From Nocardia beijingensis NBRC 16342 (GTDB lineage: Bacteria > Actinomycetota > Actinomycetes > Mycobacteriales > Mycobacteriaceae), in the NCBI RefSeq assembly GCF_001612785.1, contig NZ_BDBC01000025.1:101945-165944 (forward strand): DNA of 64,000 nucleotides, read 5' to 3'. The first letter of the stretch is position 1; each line of letters opens with the position of its first letter. A program made the translations under genes and the position numbers. Below, piece by piece: positions 16,994-25,004 of the stretch. Below the pieces are notes generated by a model. The model was not told the origin of the DNA and ran no database searches. It was given only the letters and a program-made list of their open reading frames with translations.

Positions 16994-17926
16994 TCAAGCC
17001 GAATTTCGCTGCACCCAGTTGCGCGGGTCGACTCCGGGCATGCTCGGCCTTCCGCCGCTGACCAGTGTGTGTTCCCGCCGCGACAGCATCTTGTAGACCG
17101 GCGCGCTCGGCCCGGCGAGCGTACCGCGCAGCACCGGTGGCACCAGCGGAACCGATACGTGCGCGGTGCGCACCGCCCGCGACAGACCCTGGTAGGCGAC
17201 CTCATCGGCGACACCCCAGCGCATCCCGTACATCCGGCGGATGCGTGGCGGCAGACTGCCCTGCACCAGCAGATAGAACGCGGAGGTGACCTGCTGCAAC
17301 GGCACGCCCTGCGAGTAGGGGACGCGCTGTCCGGCCAGGTAGGAGCCGACCAGCCGCGCCTCGTCGGTGAGGAACAGCTCGTCGGAGGCGAGGTAGCCGT
17401 CGAAGAAGGCCCGGAACTCCGGGTAGCTCGCCGGCGCCGCGTCCACGGGCATGCCGAACAGCTCGCCCCAGCGCACGTAGTCCTGGTAGAGCCCTTCGCG
17501 CTCGCCGTCGGTCATGGTGCGCACCAGCAGGTCGTACATCACCTCGGCCGAGTCGAACGTGAAGGCCATCGTCATGAACATCAGGTGCGGGTCGAGCGCG
17601 GAGTACCCGGTGCCCGCCGGGTGCTGGGCTCCGGCGTCCTCTGGCAGCGCCCCACGCACCTTGACGTGCCGTTTCCTGGTGAACGCCAGCGCGCGATCGG
17701 CCTCGGCCTTGCTGCCGAGGAACACCGCCTCGAACAAGCGGCCGGTCAGCGCCAGCCGGGTGTAGGGCGTCATGCGGTGCTCGGTGTTCTCCGCCGTGCC
17801 GACGTAGAGCAGCGGGTGCACCGCGCCGATCACCAGGGCGCGCAGACCGTAGGTCAGTCCCACCGCCCGCTTGGTCATCACCCGCCGGACCATCGAGTGG
17901 TCACTGAAATAGCCGGGCTCGGACAT
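16994..17926 (-). CDS. DUF2236/MpaB-type oxygenase-like protein
   Basis: 310 aa from ATG 17926 (MSEPGYFSDHSMVRRVM). The DUF2236 (ER-bound oxygenase MpaB / latex-clearing protein) fold is indicated by LVIGAVHPLLYVGTAENTEH, RKRHVKVRG and DPHLMFMTMAFTFDSAEVMY, which holds candidate haem His residues. Proteins of this family bind b-type haem. The physiological substrate is unknown. The divergent TetR gene and an inverted repeat upstream suggest local control. Confidence 0.85.
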   Translation of the reverse strand: MSEPGYFSDHSMVRRVMTKRAVGLTYGLRALVIGAVHPLLYVGTAENTEHRMTPYTRLALTGRLFEAVFLGSKAEADRALAFTRKRHVKVRGALPEDAGAQHPAGTGYSALDPHLMFMTMAFTFDSAEVMYDLLVRTMTDGEREGLYQDYVRWGELFGMPVDAAPASYPEFRAFFDGYLASDELFLTDEARLVGSYLAGQRVPYSQGVPLQQVTSAFYLLVQGSLPPRIRRMYGMRWGVADEVAYQGLSRAVRTAHVSVPLVPPVLRGTLAGPSAPVYKMLSRREHTLVSGGRPSMPGVDPRNWVQRNSA

Positions 17927-17947
17927 GGCCGCCTCCTCGTCGAGAAC

Positions 17948-17984
17948 ATCTGGCAATAGCATCTACCAGAACCTGTCTTTCTGG
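17948..17984. promoter_or_regulatory. Inverted/direct repeat between DUF2236 and TetR genes
   Basis: CCAGAA (17966-17971) and TTCTGG (17979-17984) form an inverted repeat with a 7 nt spacer. TCTGGCAAT occurs twice (17949-17957 and 17980-17988). It lies 22 bp before the DUF2236 start, a fitting place for a TetR operator. Confidence 0.45.
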
Positions 17985-18166
17985 CAATGGATGTAGCCAC
18001 TTTGATTGAAAGACGTGATTGCACGTCGGGTCGAACGCTGGGACACAGGTCACGCGGTCTCGGTGGCCGCATGCCAAGCGCTACCTGATTGCCACATACG
18101 CCCGGAATCGGCGGCGGGCGCGGCGATCGAGGGCACCGGGTTCAGCGGGCCTGTAAGAATCGAAGG

Positions 18167-18802
18167 GTGACGGCGCAACGGACTTATGGGGGTGTTTCCG
18201 CCGAAGAGCGCCGGGCGCAGCGGCGTGCGGCGTTGCTGGAAGCCGCGCTGGAGATCATCGGCACGGAGGGGCTGGGCAAGCTGACCGTGTCGGGGTTGTG
18301 CGCGCGGGCCGGTCTCAACGAGCGGTACTACTACGAGAACTTCGACAGTCGCGACGCCGTGCTCACCGCCCTGATCGACGGGATCGCCACGGAACTGGCC
18401 GCGGCCATCCTCGCCGCCGTCCGCACCGCCGCGCCGGACACGCGCGCGACCGCGCACGCCGCGATCACCGCGGGCGTGCACCTGCTCACCGACGACCCGC
18501 GCAAGGCGAAGGCCGCCCTGATCGCGGGCATGGCGACGCCGGAACTGCGGGCCCGCACCACCGAGACGGTGCGAGCGTTCGCGCGGATGGTCGCCACGGA
18601 GGGCACGGACTTCTACCGGATGTCCGACTCGGCCCCGGCCGCGGTGGTCGACTTCCGGGCCCTGTACCTGGTCGGGGGCCTGGTGCAGACGCTGACCGCC
18701 TGGCTCCAGGGCGGCCTCGACCTCACGCGCGAGGAGTTGATCGAGCAGACGGTCGACGTGTTCGTCCTGCTGGGCGAGGACCTGGCCGAGAAACTGCGGT
18801 AA
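18167..18802 (+). CDS. TetR-family transcriptional regulator
   Basis: 211 aa from GTG 18167 (TAQRTYGGVSAEERRAQRRA). The HTH is LTVSGLCARAGLNERYYYENFDSRDAVL. The YYYENF variant is typical of one actinobacterial TetR clade. A TAAGAAT -10-like box ends close to the GTG, suggesting leaderless mRNA. It is divergent from the DUF2236 gene and the likely regulator of it. It converges on barstar at 18812. Confidence 0.88.
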   Translation: MTAQRTYGGVSAEERRAQRRAALLEAALEIIGTEGLGKLTVSGLCARAGLNERYYYENFDSRDAVLTALIDGIATELAAAILAAVRTAAPDTRATAHAAITAGVHLLTDDPRKAKAALIAGMATPELRARTTETVRAFARMVATEGTDFYRMSDSAPAAVVDFRALYLVGGLVQTLTAWLQGGLDLTREELIEQTVDVFVLLGEDLAEKLR

Positions 18803-18811
18803 CAGCCCCGG

Positions 18812-19306
18812 TCACAGGCGCAGGGACACGTCTTCCAAGTCGGGCGCGTCGCCTTGCAGCACCACCCGGAAGAGCACGTCCCGCCGCGACCAGTAGGCCG
18901 CGCAGTCGCGCATGGCCTCGGCGAACCAGTCCCGCTCGATCGGCTCGTCGGCGAGCAATTGCGCCGAATCGCGCACCACCGCAACGTATCCGGCCCCTTC
19001 GCCGAGAAAATCGTCCAGGTCGCGCAGGCATTCGTCGAACGCGTCCTTGTTCTCGCCGAAGTAGTAGGGGAACTGGAACGCGGCGGCGAACTCGTCGAAG
19101 AGCCGGGCGGTGGTGGGCATCTTCGCGCCGCGCAACTCGCGCACCAGGTATCCGGAGGGCGCCTTGTCCCGCACCCCGCTGAAGTCGGCGGCGTCGACCG
19201 CGAGGGTGCCGAAGGTGACGCGGGGCGGGGCGAGTCCGGCGCTGGGCGGCGCGTCGTCGGCGTCGGAGCGGGCAAGGAACTGCGACAGCGTGACGGTCTT
19301 TGTCAT
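18812..19306 (-). CDS. Barstar-family RNase inhibitor
   Basis: 164 aa starting MTKTVTLSQFLAR (the ATG shares one base with the RNase stop, TGATG). The barstar core is in the middle and C-terminal half: KMPTTARLFDEFAAAFQFPYYFGENKDAFDECLRDLD, where the FGENxDAFxECLxDLD stretch matches the RNase-binding helix. An N-terminal extension of about 60 residues is unlike B. amyloliquefaciens barstar (90 aa). It should neutralise the RNase encoded directly upstream if any of that is made in the cytoplasm. Confidence 0.92.
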   Translation of the reverse strand: MTKTVTLSQFLARSDADDAPPSAGLAPPRVTFGTLAVDAADFSGVRDKAPSGYLVRELRGAKMPTTARLFDEFAAAFQFPYYFGENKDAFDECLRDLDDFLGEGAGYVAVVRDSAQLLADEPIERDWFAEAMRDCAAYWSRRDVLFRVVLQGDAPDLEDVSLRL

Positions 19307-19794
19307 CAGCGCATCCTCGTGAAGGTCTTGTAGTGGTCGCCGGTGTACCAAGCCGAACCGTCGCTGCCGGTGACGATGCGTTCGGCGTCACGGGATCGGC
19401 CGGACTGCTTGGGATTGACGTCCCATTCCTGATAGGTGATCGGCTTACCGGAGCCATCGGTCGCGGGCAGGTCCCCACCCCGATTCATCCATCGCTCACC
19501 GCCTTTGGTGCCGGGAGCGTTCGCCGAATCCGGCCACCGGCCCGCGTCGATCTCCCGCAGCGTGGCGTACGCGCGTTCCGGGACACCGGACGCCTGGGTG
19601 ACCGGCGACGCGCTGTCCGCACCGCGCGGCGCCGCGCTGGTCGGGGTGACCGTGCTCGTCACAGCGGTGGTCGCGCGACTCGCCGGGGCGGACGTGGTGG
19701 TATTCCCACCGTCGTACAACGCGAGCACCGCGGCGAGCACCACCAAGGCCACCGCGCCGAGCAGGCCGATGCCGCGCTTGATCGACCGGCTCAT
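19306..19794 (-). CDS. Guanyl-specific ribonuclease (RNase Sa/barnase superfamily), exported
   Basis: 162 aa. A basic N-terminus and one hydrophobic segment (about 8-26, no obvious cleavage site) form a signal or anchor. A Thr/Ala-rich linker leads to the microbial RNase domain (75-162). Catalytic residues by alignment to RNase Sa are Glu123 (YQEWDV), Arg139 (RDAERIV) and His154 (YTGDHYKTF). It cleaves RNA 3' of guanosine. The gene is coupled to barstar by TGATG. Its first 20 codons are duplicated in decayed form 3.4 kb away beside xthA, which shows that the gene pair was once next to xthA. Confidence 0.92.
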   Translation of the reverse strand: MSRSIKRGIGLLGAVALVVLAAVLALYDGGNTTTSAPASRATTAVTSTVTPTSAAPRGADSASPVTQASGVPERAYATLREIDAGRWPDSANAPGTKGGERWMNRGGDLPATDGSGKPITYQEWDVNPKQSGRSRDAERIVTGSDGSAWYTGDHYKTFTRMR

Positions 19795-19913
19795 CGGTAC
19801 TGCCCCGTGACAGACGCATGGCCGGACCCGCGCTGATTTTCGGTGGCCCGTGCGATCACCGCGACCTTGGCGCGGGCGGCCGGCTCACCACGGAGGAGGT
19901 AATCGATACGTCC
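19731..19913. repeat. Left copy of xthA-3'/RNase-5' duplication
   Basis: 19731-19794 is the intact RNase 5' end. 19795-19913 is a decayed xthA 3' end: on the minus strand the reading is GRIDYLLRGEPAARAKVAV ... SVTGQYR-stop, against WRIDYHLARGDLAARAKDAV ... PVTVQYR-stop in xthA. The matching right copy is at 23169-23354. The two form imperfect direct repeats around an island of about 3.25 kb. Confidence 0.8.
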
Positions 19914-20046
19914 CGCCTCGGTTCCAACCAGAGAATCACCCCTGAACAGGGAAGTAACCGGACTACAGACCCCGTTACGCCTCTTGCTGGTGGCGCGGCT
20001 ACCCGTCATGACTGACGAATCTACGTCACCTGTCCCGCAGCTGGGC

Positions 20047-20292
20047 TCACTCGTCTGGCGTGTACTCGGCGTACCGCCCCGACTTGGGGAAGGTGACTAC
20101 CGCCAACTCTTCCGCAGCTTTGAGCAGTGCGGCTATGGCCCGGTGGTCGGGACCGAGATACGGGTTCACTTCCTCGGCAATCTTCTGCAACCGATCACGG
20201 ACCTTCACCGAAAGCTCTCGGGGCAGCTTTCCGGGGAACTCCGGCGGGTTGTCAGGATCTATCGGATACTCGATCGGTTCAGGCGTAGGCAC
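20047..20292 (-). CDS. Small hypothetical protein of the XRE/DUF6879 island
   Basis: 81 aa from GTG 20292, chosen for the AAGGAG 9 nt upstream. Pro-rich start (PTPEPIEYPIDPDNPPEFPG), then one amphipathic helical part (RELSVKVRDRLQKIAEEVNPYLGPDHRAIAALLKAAEELAV). I do not recognise a family. It follows the secreted-protein gene by 13 bp on the same strand. Confidence 0.55.
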   Translation of the reverse strand: MPTPEPIEYPIDPDNPPEFPGKLPRELSVKVRDRLQKIAEEVNPYLGPDHRAIAALLKAAEELAVVTFPKSGRYAEYTPDE

Positions 20293-20305
20293 GACTCTGG
20301 CTCCT

Positions 20306-20737
20306 TCAGAATCGGGAGTGACACTTCGAGGCAGGGACCTCCACCGTGCCGGATGCGTTGTTGTAGGTGAACTGGTGCCCCTGAATTTTGCCGCGTATAC
20401 CGACGCTGACACGCCATTTCCCGGCGTAGCACGCAGCCGACACCGCGTAGGAGTGTCCACCGCCCCGGAACGGTGGGGGGATGGTCGAATCGGTTCGGGT
20501 AGAGACAACCTCCCACCGACCGACCTCCTCGTGCTGCAACGCCAAGACGACTATGTGTTCGTCCGGCGGGACATCACACGCGGCAATACCGTCGCCCGTG
20601 ATCTGGGGCGGTAGCACTGTCGGCACCGAGTGCGTGAACTCGAAATCGCAACTGCGGCCGGCGTGGGCCGTGCCGGTAGCCGCTGGACTCATGCCGATCA
20701 GCACAGCCGCAGCGGTCAGCCCAGTAATGGTTTTCAA
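20306..20737 (-). CDS. Secreted hypothetical protein
   Basis: 143 aa with a clear signal peptide (MKTITGLTAAAVLIGMSPAA, cleavage predicted near THA-GR at 26-27). The mature part is about 117 residues with three Cys (CDFEF near its start, AACDV, AACYAG, plus a C-terminal CHSRF), probably disulfide-bonded and beta-rich. No known domain is recognised. It sits in the 20-23 kb island and is followed closely by the 81 aa gene, so probably one transcript. Confidence 0.7.
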   Translation of the reverse strand: MKTITGLTAAAVLIGMSPAATGTAHAGRSCDFEFTHSVPTVLPPQITGDGIAACDVPPDEHIVVLALQHEEVGRWEVVSTRTDSTIPPPFRGGGHSYAVSAACYAGKWRVSVGIRGKIQGHQFTYNNASGTVEVPASKCHSRF

Positions 20738-20883
20738 CGGTTATCCCCCGATTTCGATGTCAGACCGGACCTAACTCGCTCCAGAAGATCGGGTGTCGGA
20801 GGTTCCCACTCGTCAAAGCTGGAGAGAAGAAACAGACCCGATCTGGTACCGGGATCACGTTCCGGAAGACCCTCGCCGGTCAT

Positions 20884-21015
20884 CTAACTACCGCCTTCGC
20901 GTTCGATCCGTTCGCGGATCGCGTCTACGGTCCGTTCCTTCGGAATCCGTTCCGGCCAGAACACCACAGCGAAGAACGCGACCAGCGGGACAGCGAACGC
21001 CACAAACAACCCCAT
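20884..21015 (-). CDS. 43 aa single-span membrane peptide
   Basis: Starts at the ATG overlapping the upstream stop (TGATG at 21017-21013). It has one hydrophobic segment (GLFVAFAVPLVAFFAVVFW) followed by a charged tail (PERIPKERTVDAIRERIERE). There is no family match I can name. The coupling to the 83 aa gene makes it likely to be real. Confidence 0.5.
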   Translation of the reverse strand: MGLFVAFAVPLVAFFAVVFWPERIPKERTVDAIRERIEREGGS

Positions 21016-21266
21016 CACGCGGGCTCCGTCTCGTCGTCCACCGAACCGAGTCGCGCCGCTGGCGCAGCCATCGGAGATGGACTGCACCGGGGAAGCTTCG
21101 CTTCCTCACCAAGGCCGAAGGCGCGAGCGTCGTTACACGACTGCCGGGCGTGGTGGAACTCGACATACACGCCCGGCCCAGCGTCGTCGGTGTTACCCCA
21201 CCGTTCGAACACACCACCAGGGAACGGGTAAAGCTCTGTGCCCCTGCGGTCTCCGTCTGTGGTCAT
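21015..21266 (-). CDS. 83 aa hypothetical protein upstream of membrane peptide
   Basis: From ATG 21266 with AGGGG about 6 nt upstream. The sequence TELYPFPGGVFERWGNTDD ... GVYVEFHHARQSCNDARAF is soluble with one Cys. Family unknown. It is translationally coupled to the 43 aa membrane peptide and divergent from the XRE cluster, with which it shares the intergenic inverted repeat. Confidence 0.5.
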   Translation of the reverse strand: MTTDGDRRGTELYPFPGGVFERWGNTDDAGPGVYVEFHHARQSCNDARAFGLGEEAKLPRCSPSPMAAPAARLGSVDDETEPA

Positions 21267-21379
21267 TTCAACCCCTGTAGTAGGCCAGTTGGTAGGCACC
21301 CCGTGACCGGTTGGGCGTCACATGCCACGGGGGCCACGTCTGAAGCTACGAACCGGCTCCCCCGCTGGTCTATTAACTT

Positions 21380-21465
21380 GCCACTACTTGCCAATATAAC
21401 TGCTGTTCTCGTGCAATTCAGGCACGTACACGGCACCATGAGATGTGTAGGCCGCAAGTAGTGGC
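21380..21465. promoter_or_regulatory. Long-range 12 bp inverted repeat before the XRE/DUF6879 operon
   Basis: GCCACTACTTGC (21380-21391) and its exact complement GCAAGTAGTGGC (21454-21465) flank 62 bp of AT-rich sequence that should hold the divergent promoters. Perfect 12 bp half-sites are expected for a dimeric XRE regulator able to loop DNA. The operon's own XRE/DUF5753 protein is the candidate. Confidence 0.5.
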
Positions 21466-21490
21466 ACACACCTAGACGAGAGGCACAGCC

Positions 21491-21820
21491 ATGCGTTTAA
21501 CGCTCCTGGGGAAAGGCGGATCGAACAAGGATGGTTGCCCCACGCTGTACGCCACCGACCAAGACACGTACGTAGTCCTCGGTTGGCGGACCAGCCAACC
21601 GGAGACAGTCGAAATACCCCACTTGCTGACCGGGTTTGCCGAACCCCGGAACTACATCGGTGCCATGCTCAGCGACACCGGCCGGGGTACGTTCCGGCTC
21701 ACCGGCCGACCGATCACAGACCCGGACACGCTCGAACAGATGACGATGGAAACCTACGAGACGGCAATCGAGGTACCGCGAATGGAGAGGACTTACTTTG
21801 GAACTCCGGCCGACGACTGA
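21491..21820 (+). CDS. Hypothetical protein, first gene of DUF6879/XRE operon
   Basis: 109 aa (MRLTLLGKGGSNKDGCPTLY ... DTYVVLGWRT). Small proteins with the start MRLTLxGK and a DTYVVxGW core are regularly found before DUF6879 and XRE/DUF5753 genes in actinomycetes. Their function is unknown. The 3' end overlaps the DUF6879 gene by 23 bp, indicating coupling. Confidence 0.75.
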   Translation: MRLTLLGKGGSNKDGCPTLYATDQDTYVVLGWRTSQPETVEIPHLLTGFAEPRNYIGAMLSDTGRGTFRLTGRPITDPDTLEQMTMETYETAIEVPRMERTYFGTPADD

Positions 21821-22304
21821 ACTGCTACGCGAATGCCGTTCGGAGGCATTCCATTTAGAGGTTCTGGACACGTACGGAGTACCCGACGAAGACGAAGCTT
21901 TCCGCGCCTTCGTCAACGGCGAACCGTACGACTACCGGGCATGGTTCCACGACTGGTACACGTTCGTTGAAGACCTCATGGCAGACGGAGTGTCTGTCAG
22001 CCGGGTTCGGGTGGTCACCGTGCCGCACAGCGACTATCAACGGTGGTCGCTGGTTATCGCTGCTCTCAACGTCGAGGCAGGCGAAGATATCCGGTATCTA
22101 CCCCGGCATCTCGCCGGGGAAGTCCCTAGCGATGATTATTGGTTGCTGGACAACAAAGCAGTTGCCTTCAACCTGTCAGATAAAGATGGTCGGGGCACCG
22201 GTAGTTCAGCAGTGACCACCGACCCTGTAATCGTTGGTCAATGCCTCCGGATCAAAGAACAGCTGTGGGGCATGTCGACGCCGTACCCCGAGTACGCGCA
22301 GTGA
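21798..22304 (+). CDS. DUF6879 family protein
   Basis: 168 aa from TTG 21798 with AGAGGA about 7 nt upstream. The DUF6879 signature is seen in ECRSEAFHLEVLDTYGVPDE, FVNGEPYDY, VSRVRVVTVPHSDYQRW and DDYWLLDNKAVAF. This family partners with XRE/DUF5753 regulators and resembles the small acidic partners of WhiJ-type systems in genomic role. The molecular activity is unknown. Its stop overlaps the XRE start by 4 bp (GTGA). Confidence 0.88.
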   Translation: MELRPTTELLRECRSEAFHLEVLDTYGVPDEDEAFRAFVNGEPYDYRAWFHDWYTFVEDLMADGVSVSRVRVVTVPHSDYQRWSLVIAALNVEAGEDIRYLPRHLAGEVPSDDYWLLDNKAVAFNLSDKDGRGTGSSAVTTDPVIVGQCLRIKEQLWGMSTPYPEYAQ

Positions 22305-23152
22305 CAAACTCAATACAGGAACAGCGGCAAGCCTTCGGGAAACGTCTTCGGGAGTTACGGAGACGCGGAGGGGTATCCGGCCGAGAGCTTGCCGCTCACC
22401 TGGGCGTACACGAATCACGTATCTCGAAAATCGAGTACGGGAAGCTACGCCCGTCCGACGTGGATATACGGGCGTACTGCAAGCTCGCCGGGTGTACCGA
22501 TCAGCTCGAAGACCTGCTAGCCACCCTGCACCACATCGACTCGGCGTATGTCGAGTGGCGACAAGCCCTCAGCTCCGGCATGAAGAACCGGCAACAACAA
22601 ACCCTGAAACTCGAATCACAAGCGGAACTTATTCGTAACTGGGAACCGATGATCGTCTCCGGGCTGCTTCAAACTGCCGACTACGCAACCGCGATGATGC
22701 GAAATGTTGTCGAGTTCTACCAGATACCCGATGACGTAGACGCAGCGGTAGCCAAGCGGATGGAACGCCAGCAAGTCTTGTACAAGCCGGAAAAATGGCT
22801 CCATATTCTCTTAGCAGAGCAATCATTGTACACCACTATCGGGAACGACCAAGTGATGCTTGGTCAGCTCGACCGGCTGTACTCGGTTATCGGAATGGCT
22901 CGTGTAACCGTGGGAATCGTCCCGCGGCAATATGACGGACTAGTCATAGTCGAGAACTTTTTCATGTACGACAACCGCATGGTGAAAGTGGAAGGGCACA
23001 CGGCAAGTATCACCGTGACCCAGCCGGGAGAGATAGCCCAGTACGGCCGGGCGTTCGATACTCTCGCCGGTCAATCCGTGACCGGCGAAGCAGCGCGGGT
23101 GCTGATCCGGAAGGCGATCGGCGCGCGGCGTAGCGGTGGAACCACCGAGTAG
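22301..23152 (+). CDS. XRE-family regulator with DUF5753 (WhiJ-like)
   Basis: 283 aa from GTG 22301, overlapping the DUF6879 stop. HTH-3 domain at about 8-65 (FGKRLRELRRRGGVSGRELAAHLGVHESRISKIEYGK). The DUF5753 domain runs from about 95 to the end (IRNWEPMIVSGLLQTADYATAMM ... RVTVGIVPRQYDG). WhiJ-like proteins regulate development or antibiotic genes in Streptomyces together with small partners. Here the role is unknown. Composition is less GC-rich than the flanks, so it is probably acquired. The gene ends 17 bp before the right-hand duplicated segment. Confidence 0.92.
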   Translation: MTNSIQEQRQAFGKRLRELRRRGGVSGRELAAHLGVHESRISKIEYGKLRPSDVDIRAYCKLAGCTDQLEDLLATLHHIDSAYVEWRQALSSGMKNRQQQTLKLESQAELIRNWEPMIVSGLLQTADYATAMMRNVVEFYQIPDDVDAAVAKRMERQQVLYKPEKWLHILLAEQSLYTTIGNDQVMLGQLDRLYSVIGMARVTVGIVPRQYDGLVIVENFFMYDNRMVKVEGHTASITVTQPGEIAQYGRAFDTLAGQSVTGEAARVLIRKAIGARRSGGTTE

Positions 23153-23168
23153 GAGACCAGCTAGATAA

Positions 23169-23354
23169 TGGCGAAGACCACCGAGGCCACCGCGCGCCGC
23201 AGGCCGATGCCGCGCTTGATCGACCGGCTCATCGGTACTGCACCGTGACGGGCGCGTGGTCGGACCAGCGCTGATCGTAGGAGGCGGCACGCTCGACCAC
23301 CGCGTCCTTGGCGCGGGCGGCGAGATCACCGCGAGCGAGGTGATAGTCGATGCG
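23169..23354. repeat. Right copy of xthA-3'/RNase-5' duplication
   Basis: Bases 23229-23354 are the intact xthA 3' end. 23169-23228 is a decayed RNase 5' end (about 20 codons of SRSIKRGIGL on the minus strand before a stop). Order and orientation equal the left copy at 19731-19913, with complementary decay. Each copy has lost the function that the other retains. Confidence 0.8.
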
Positions 23355-24005
23355 CCAGCCGCTGTCGTTGTCGAAAGCGCGGCCGCGGTAGGACCACCAG
23401 CTGTAGGGACCGTCGCCCTCCGGGTGCAACTGTCGCACCACGTCGACGTATCCGGCGGCCAGCAGGTCATCGATCCACGCCCGCTCCTGCGGCAGGAACC
23501 CGGCCGACTTCAGGTTGCCCTTCCAGTTCTTCAGGTCGCGCTCGGTGTGCGCGATGTTCCAGTCCCCGGCGACCACGAAATCACCCGTCCGCGCGGTGAG
23601 GTAGGCGCCGAGTTCGGCCATGAAGCGATACTTCTCGTCTTGGCGCACCGTGCCCGCGTCACCGGAGTGCACGTAGACGCTGGCCACGGTGACGTCGTCG
23701 AAGTCGGCCTCGAGATAGCGGCCCGCCGCCGCGAACTCGCTGCTGCCGAAGCCGACTCGCACCGCGCTGGGCGTCCGCCGGGACAGGATGCCGACACCGG
23801 CGCGGCCCTTGGACTCCGGCTCGGCGTGCGACAGCTGCCATCCCGCGTCCAGCGCGGGCGCCAGCGCGGCCACGACCTGCTCGTCGGTGGCGCGGGTCTC
23901 CTGCACGCAGACGATGTCCGCCTCGGTGGCCGCGAGCCAGGCGAGCAAGCCCTTACCCGCGGCAGCGCGGACACCGTTCACGTTCACTGTCGAGATATAC
24001 GGCAC
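23229..24005 (-). CDS. xthA: Exodeoxyribonuclease III
   Basis: 258 aa endonuclease/exonuclease/phosphatase-fold AP endonuclease. Motifs: VNVNGVRAA (metal/phosphate site), CVQETRATDEQ (catalytic Glu), AGDWNIAHTERD (Asp-Asn), and C-terminal WSDHAPV (Asp-His). It acts in base-excision repair at abasic sites. I start at GTG 24005; a TTG at 24020 is possible. Its 3' end is duplicated on the other side of the 20-23 kb island, so xthA probably once lay directly before the RNase-barstar pair. Confidence 0.95.
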   Translation of the reverse strand: MPYISTVNVNGVRAAAGKGLLAWLAATEADIVCVQETRATDEQVVAALAPALDAGWQLSHAEPESKGRAGVGILSRRTPSAVRVGFGSSEFAAAGRYLEADFDDVTVASVYVHSGDAGTVRQDEKYRFMAELGAYLTARTGDFVVAGDWNIAHTERDLKNWKGNLKSAGFLPQERAWIDDLLAAGYVDVVRQLHPEGDGPYSWWSYRGRAFDNDSGWRIDYHLARGDLAARAKDAVVERAASYDQRWSDHAPVTVQYR

Positions 24006-24067
24006 TCCACGACCGTACAATGCTGGTCAGATGAAGTCCCTTGGACACTGCCGTCCAGGAAGGGGTG

Positions 24068-24958
24068 ATGACGATGTCGTCCGACACCTCCCAGTCCTCC
24101 TCCGCCGTCGCGCGCGGATCCACCCGGGCGAAACCGCCCCAGCCGATCAAGGCATTGCACGTGGGATCCGGCGATCCCCTGCTGTTGCTGCACGGATTCA
24201 TGATGTCGCCGCACTGCTGGGAACAGACGGCGGCGCGGCTGTCCACACACTGCGAGGTGTTCGCACCCGCGTTCGCGGGTCACTGGGGCGGCGCGCCCAC
24301 CGGAGGCCCGTCGGTCGACGTGCAGTCGCTGGCCGACCGGATCTGCGAGCAGCTCGACGAACTTGGTTGGCGCACCTGCCATATCGCGGGCAATTCGCTC
24401 GGCGGGCTGGTCGGCGTCGAACTCGCGCGCCGCGGACGCGCCCGCACCTTGACCCTCATCGCGCCCGCGGGCGGCTGGCACGCGCCCTCGCTGACCCAGT
24501 GGCGGATCAACCTGAAATTCCTCTCCCTGATACCGCTCGTCCAGATCGGCAAGCGCATGAGCGGATTCGCGATCGGCAACCCCCTCGCCCAGCGGGTCGC
24601 CTTGCTCGCGTTGAGCAAGCAGGCCGCGGCGGTATCCCGGCGCGACGCCGCGGCCGCGCTCGCCGCCGCGCTGCACTGCCCCGCGATGGTGCCGATGATC
24701 CTCGGCGCGATGCGCGCGCCCGCGCAGGCGGATCTGTCCACCCTGAAGACGCCGGTCCGGCTGCTGCTGTCGGAATACGACCGGGTCATCCCCAACCGCG
24801 TCTACGCGCGGCGCTACCTGAAGGAACTGCCCGAATCCGCCGACCGCATCCTGGTCAACGGCGTCGGCCACGTACCGATGCTGGAAGCACCCGACCGCAT
24901 CGCCACCCTCATCGCCGAGCACGTCTACGCCAGCCGGACCCGGCTTCGGGCTGTGTAG
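24068..24958 (+). CDS. Alpha/beta-hydrolase
   Basis: 296 aa from ATG 24068 (GGAAGGGG just upstream). Oxyanion HGF (LLLLHGFMMSPHCW), nucleophile elbow GNSLGG, acid Asp in SEYDRVIP, and His in NGVGHVPMLE: a complete triad. Residues 170-215 form a hydrophobic cap. The substrate is unknown (ester or lactone). Divergent from xthA; followed by the structured repeat region. Confidence 0.88.
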   Translation: MTMSSDTSQSSSAVARGSTRAKPPQPIKALHVGSGDPLLLLHGFMMSPHCWEQTAARLSTHCEVFAPAFAGHWGGAPTGGPSVDVQSLADRICEQLDELGWRTCHIAGNSLGGLVGVELARRGRARTLTLIAPAGGWHAPSLTQWRINLKFLSLIPLVQIGKRMSGFAIGNPLAQRVALLALSKQAAAVSRRDAAAALAAALHCPAMVPMILGAMRAPAQADLSTLKTPVRLLLSEYDRVIPNRVYARRYLKELPESADRILVNGVGHVPMLEAPDRIATLIAEHVYASRTRLRAV

Positions 24959-25004
24959 TTTGGCCGCGCCTTCGGCGCGGCGTGTTCGCGGCTGTGTTTA
25001 TTGC

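Noticed and set aside
15563..17959. Open frame of nearly 800 codons opposite yihY, trpS and DUF2236
   Set aside because: It is the GC-rich antisense shadow of three recognised genes, has Arg/Gly/His-rich composition, no domain and no RBS.
19900..19990. Possible tRNA-like T-arm (GGTTCCAACC) near the left island border
   Set aside because: No acceptor stem, anticodon arm or D-arm could be folded around it.
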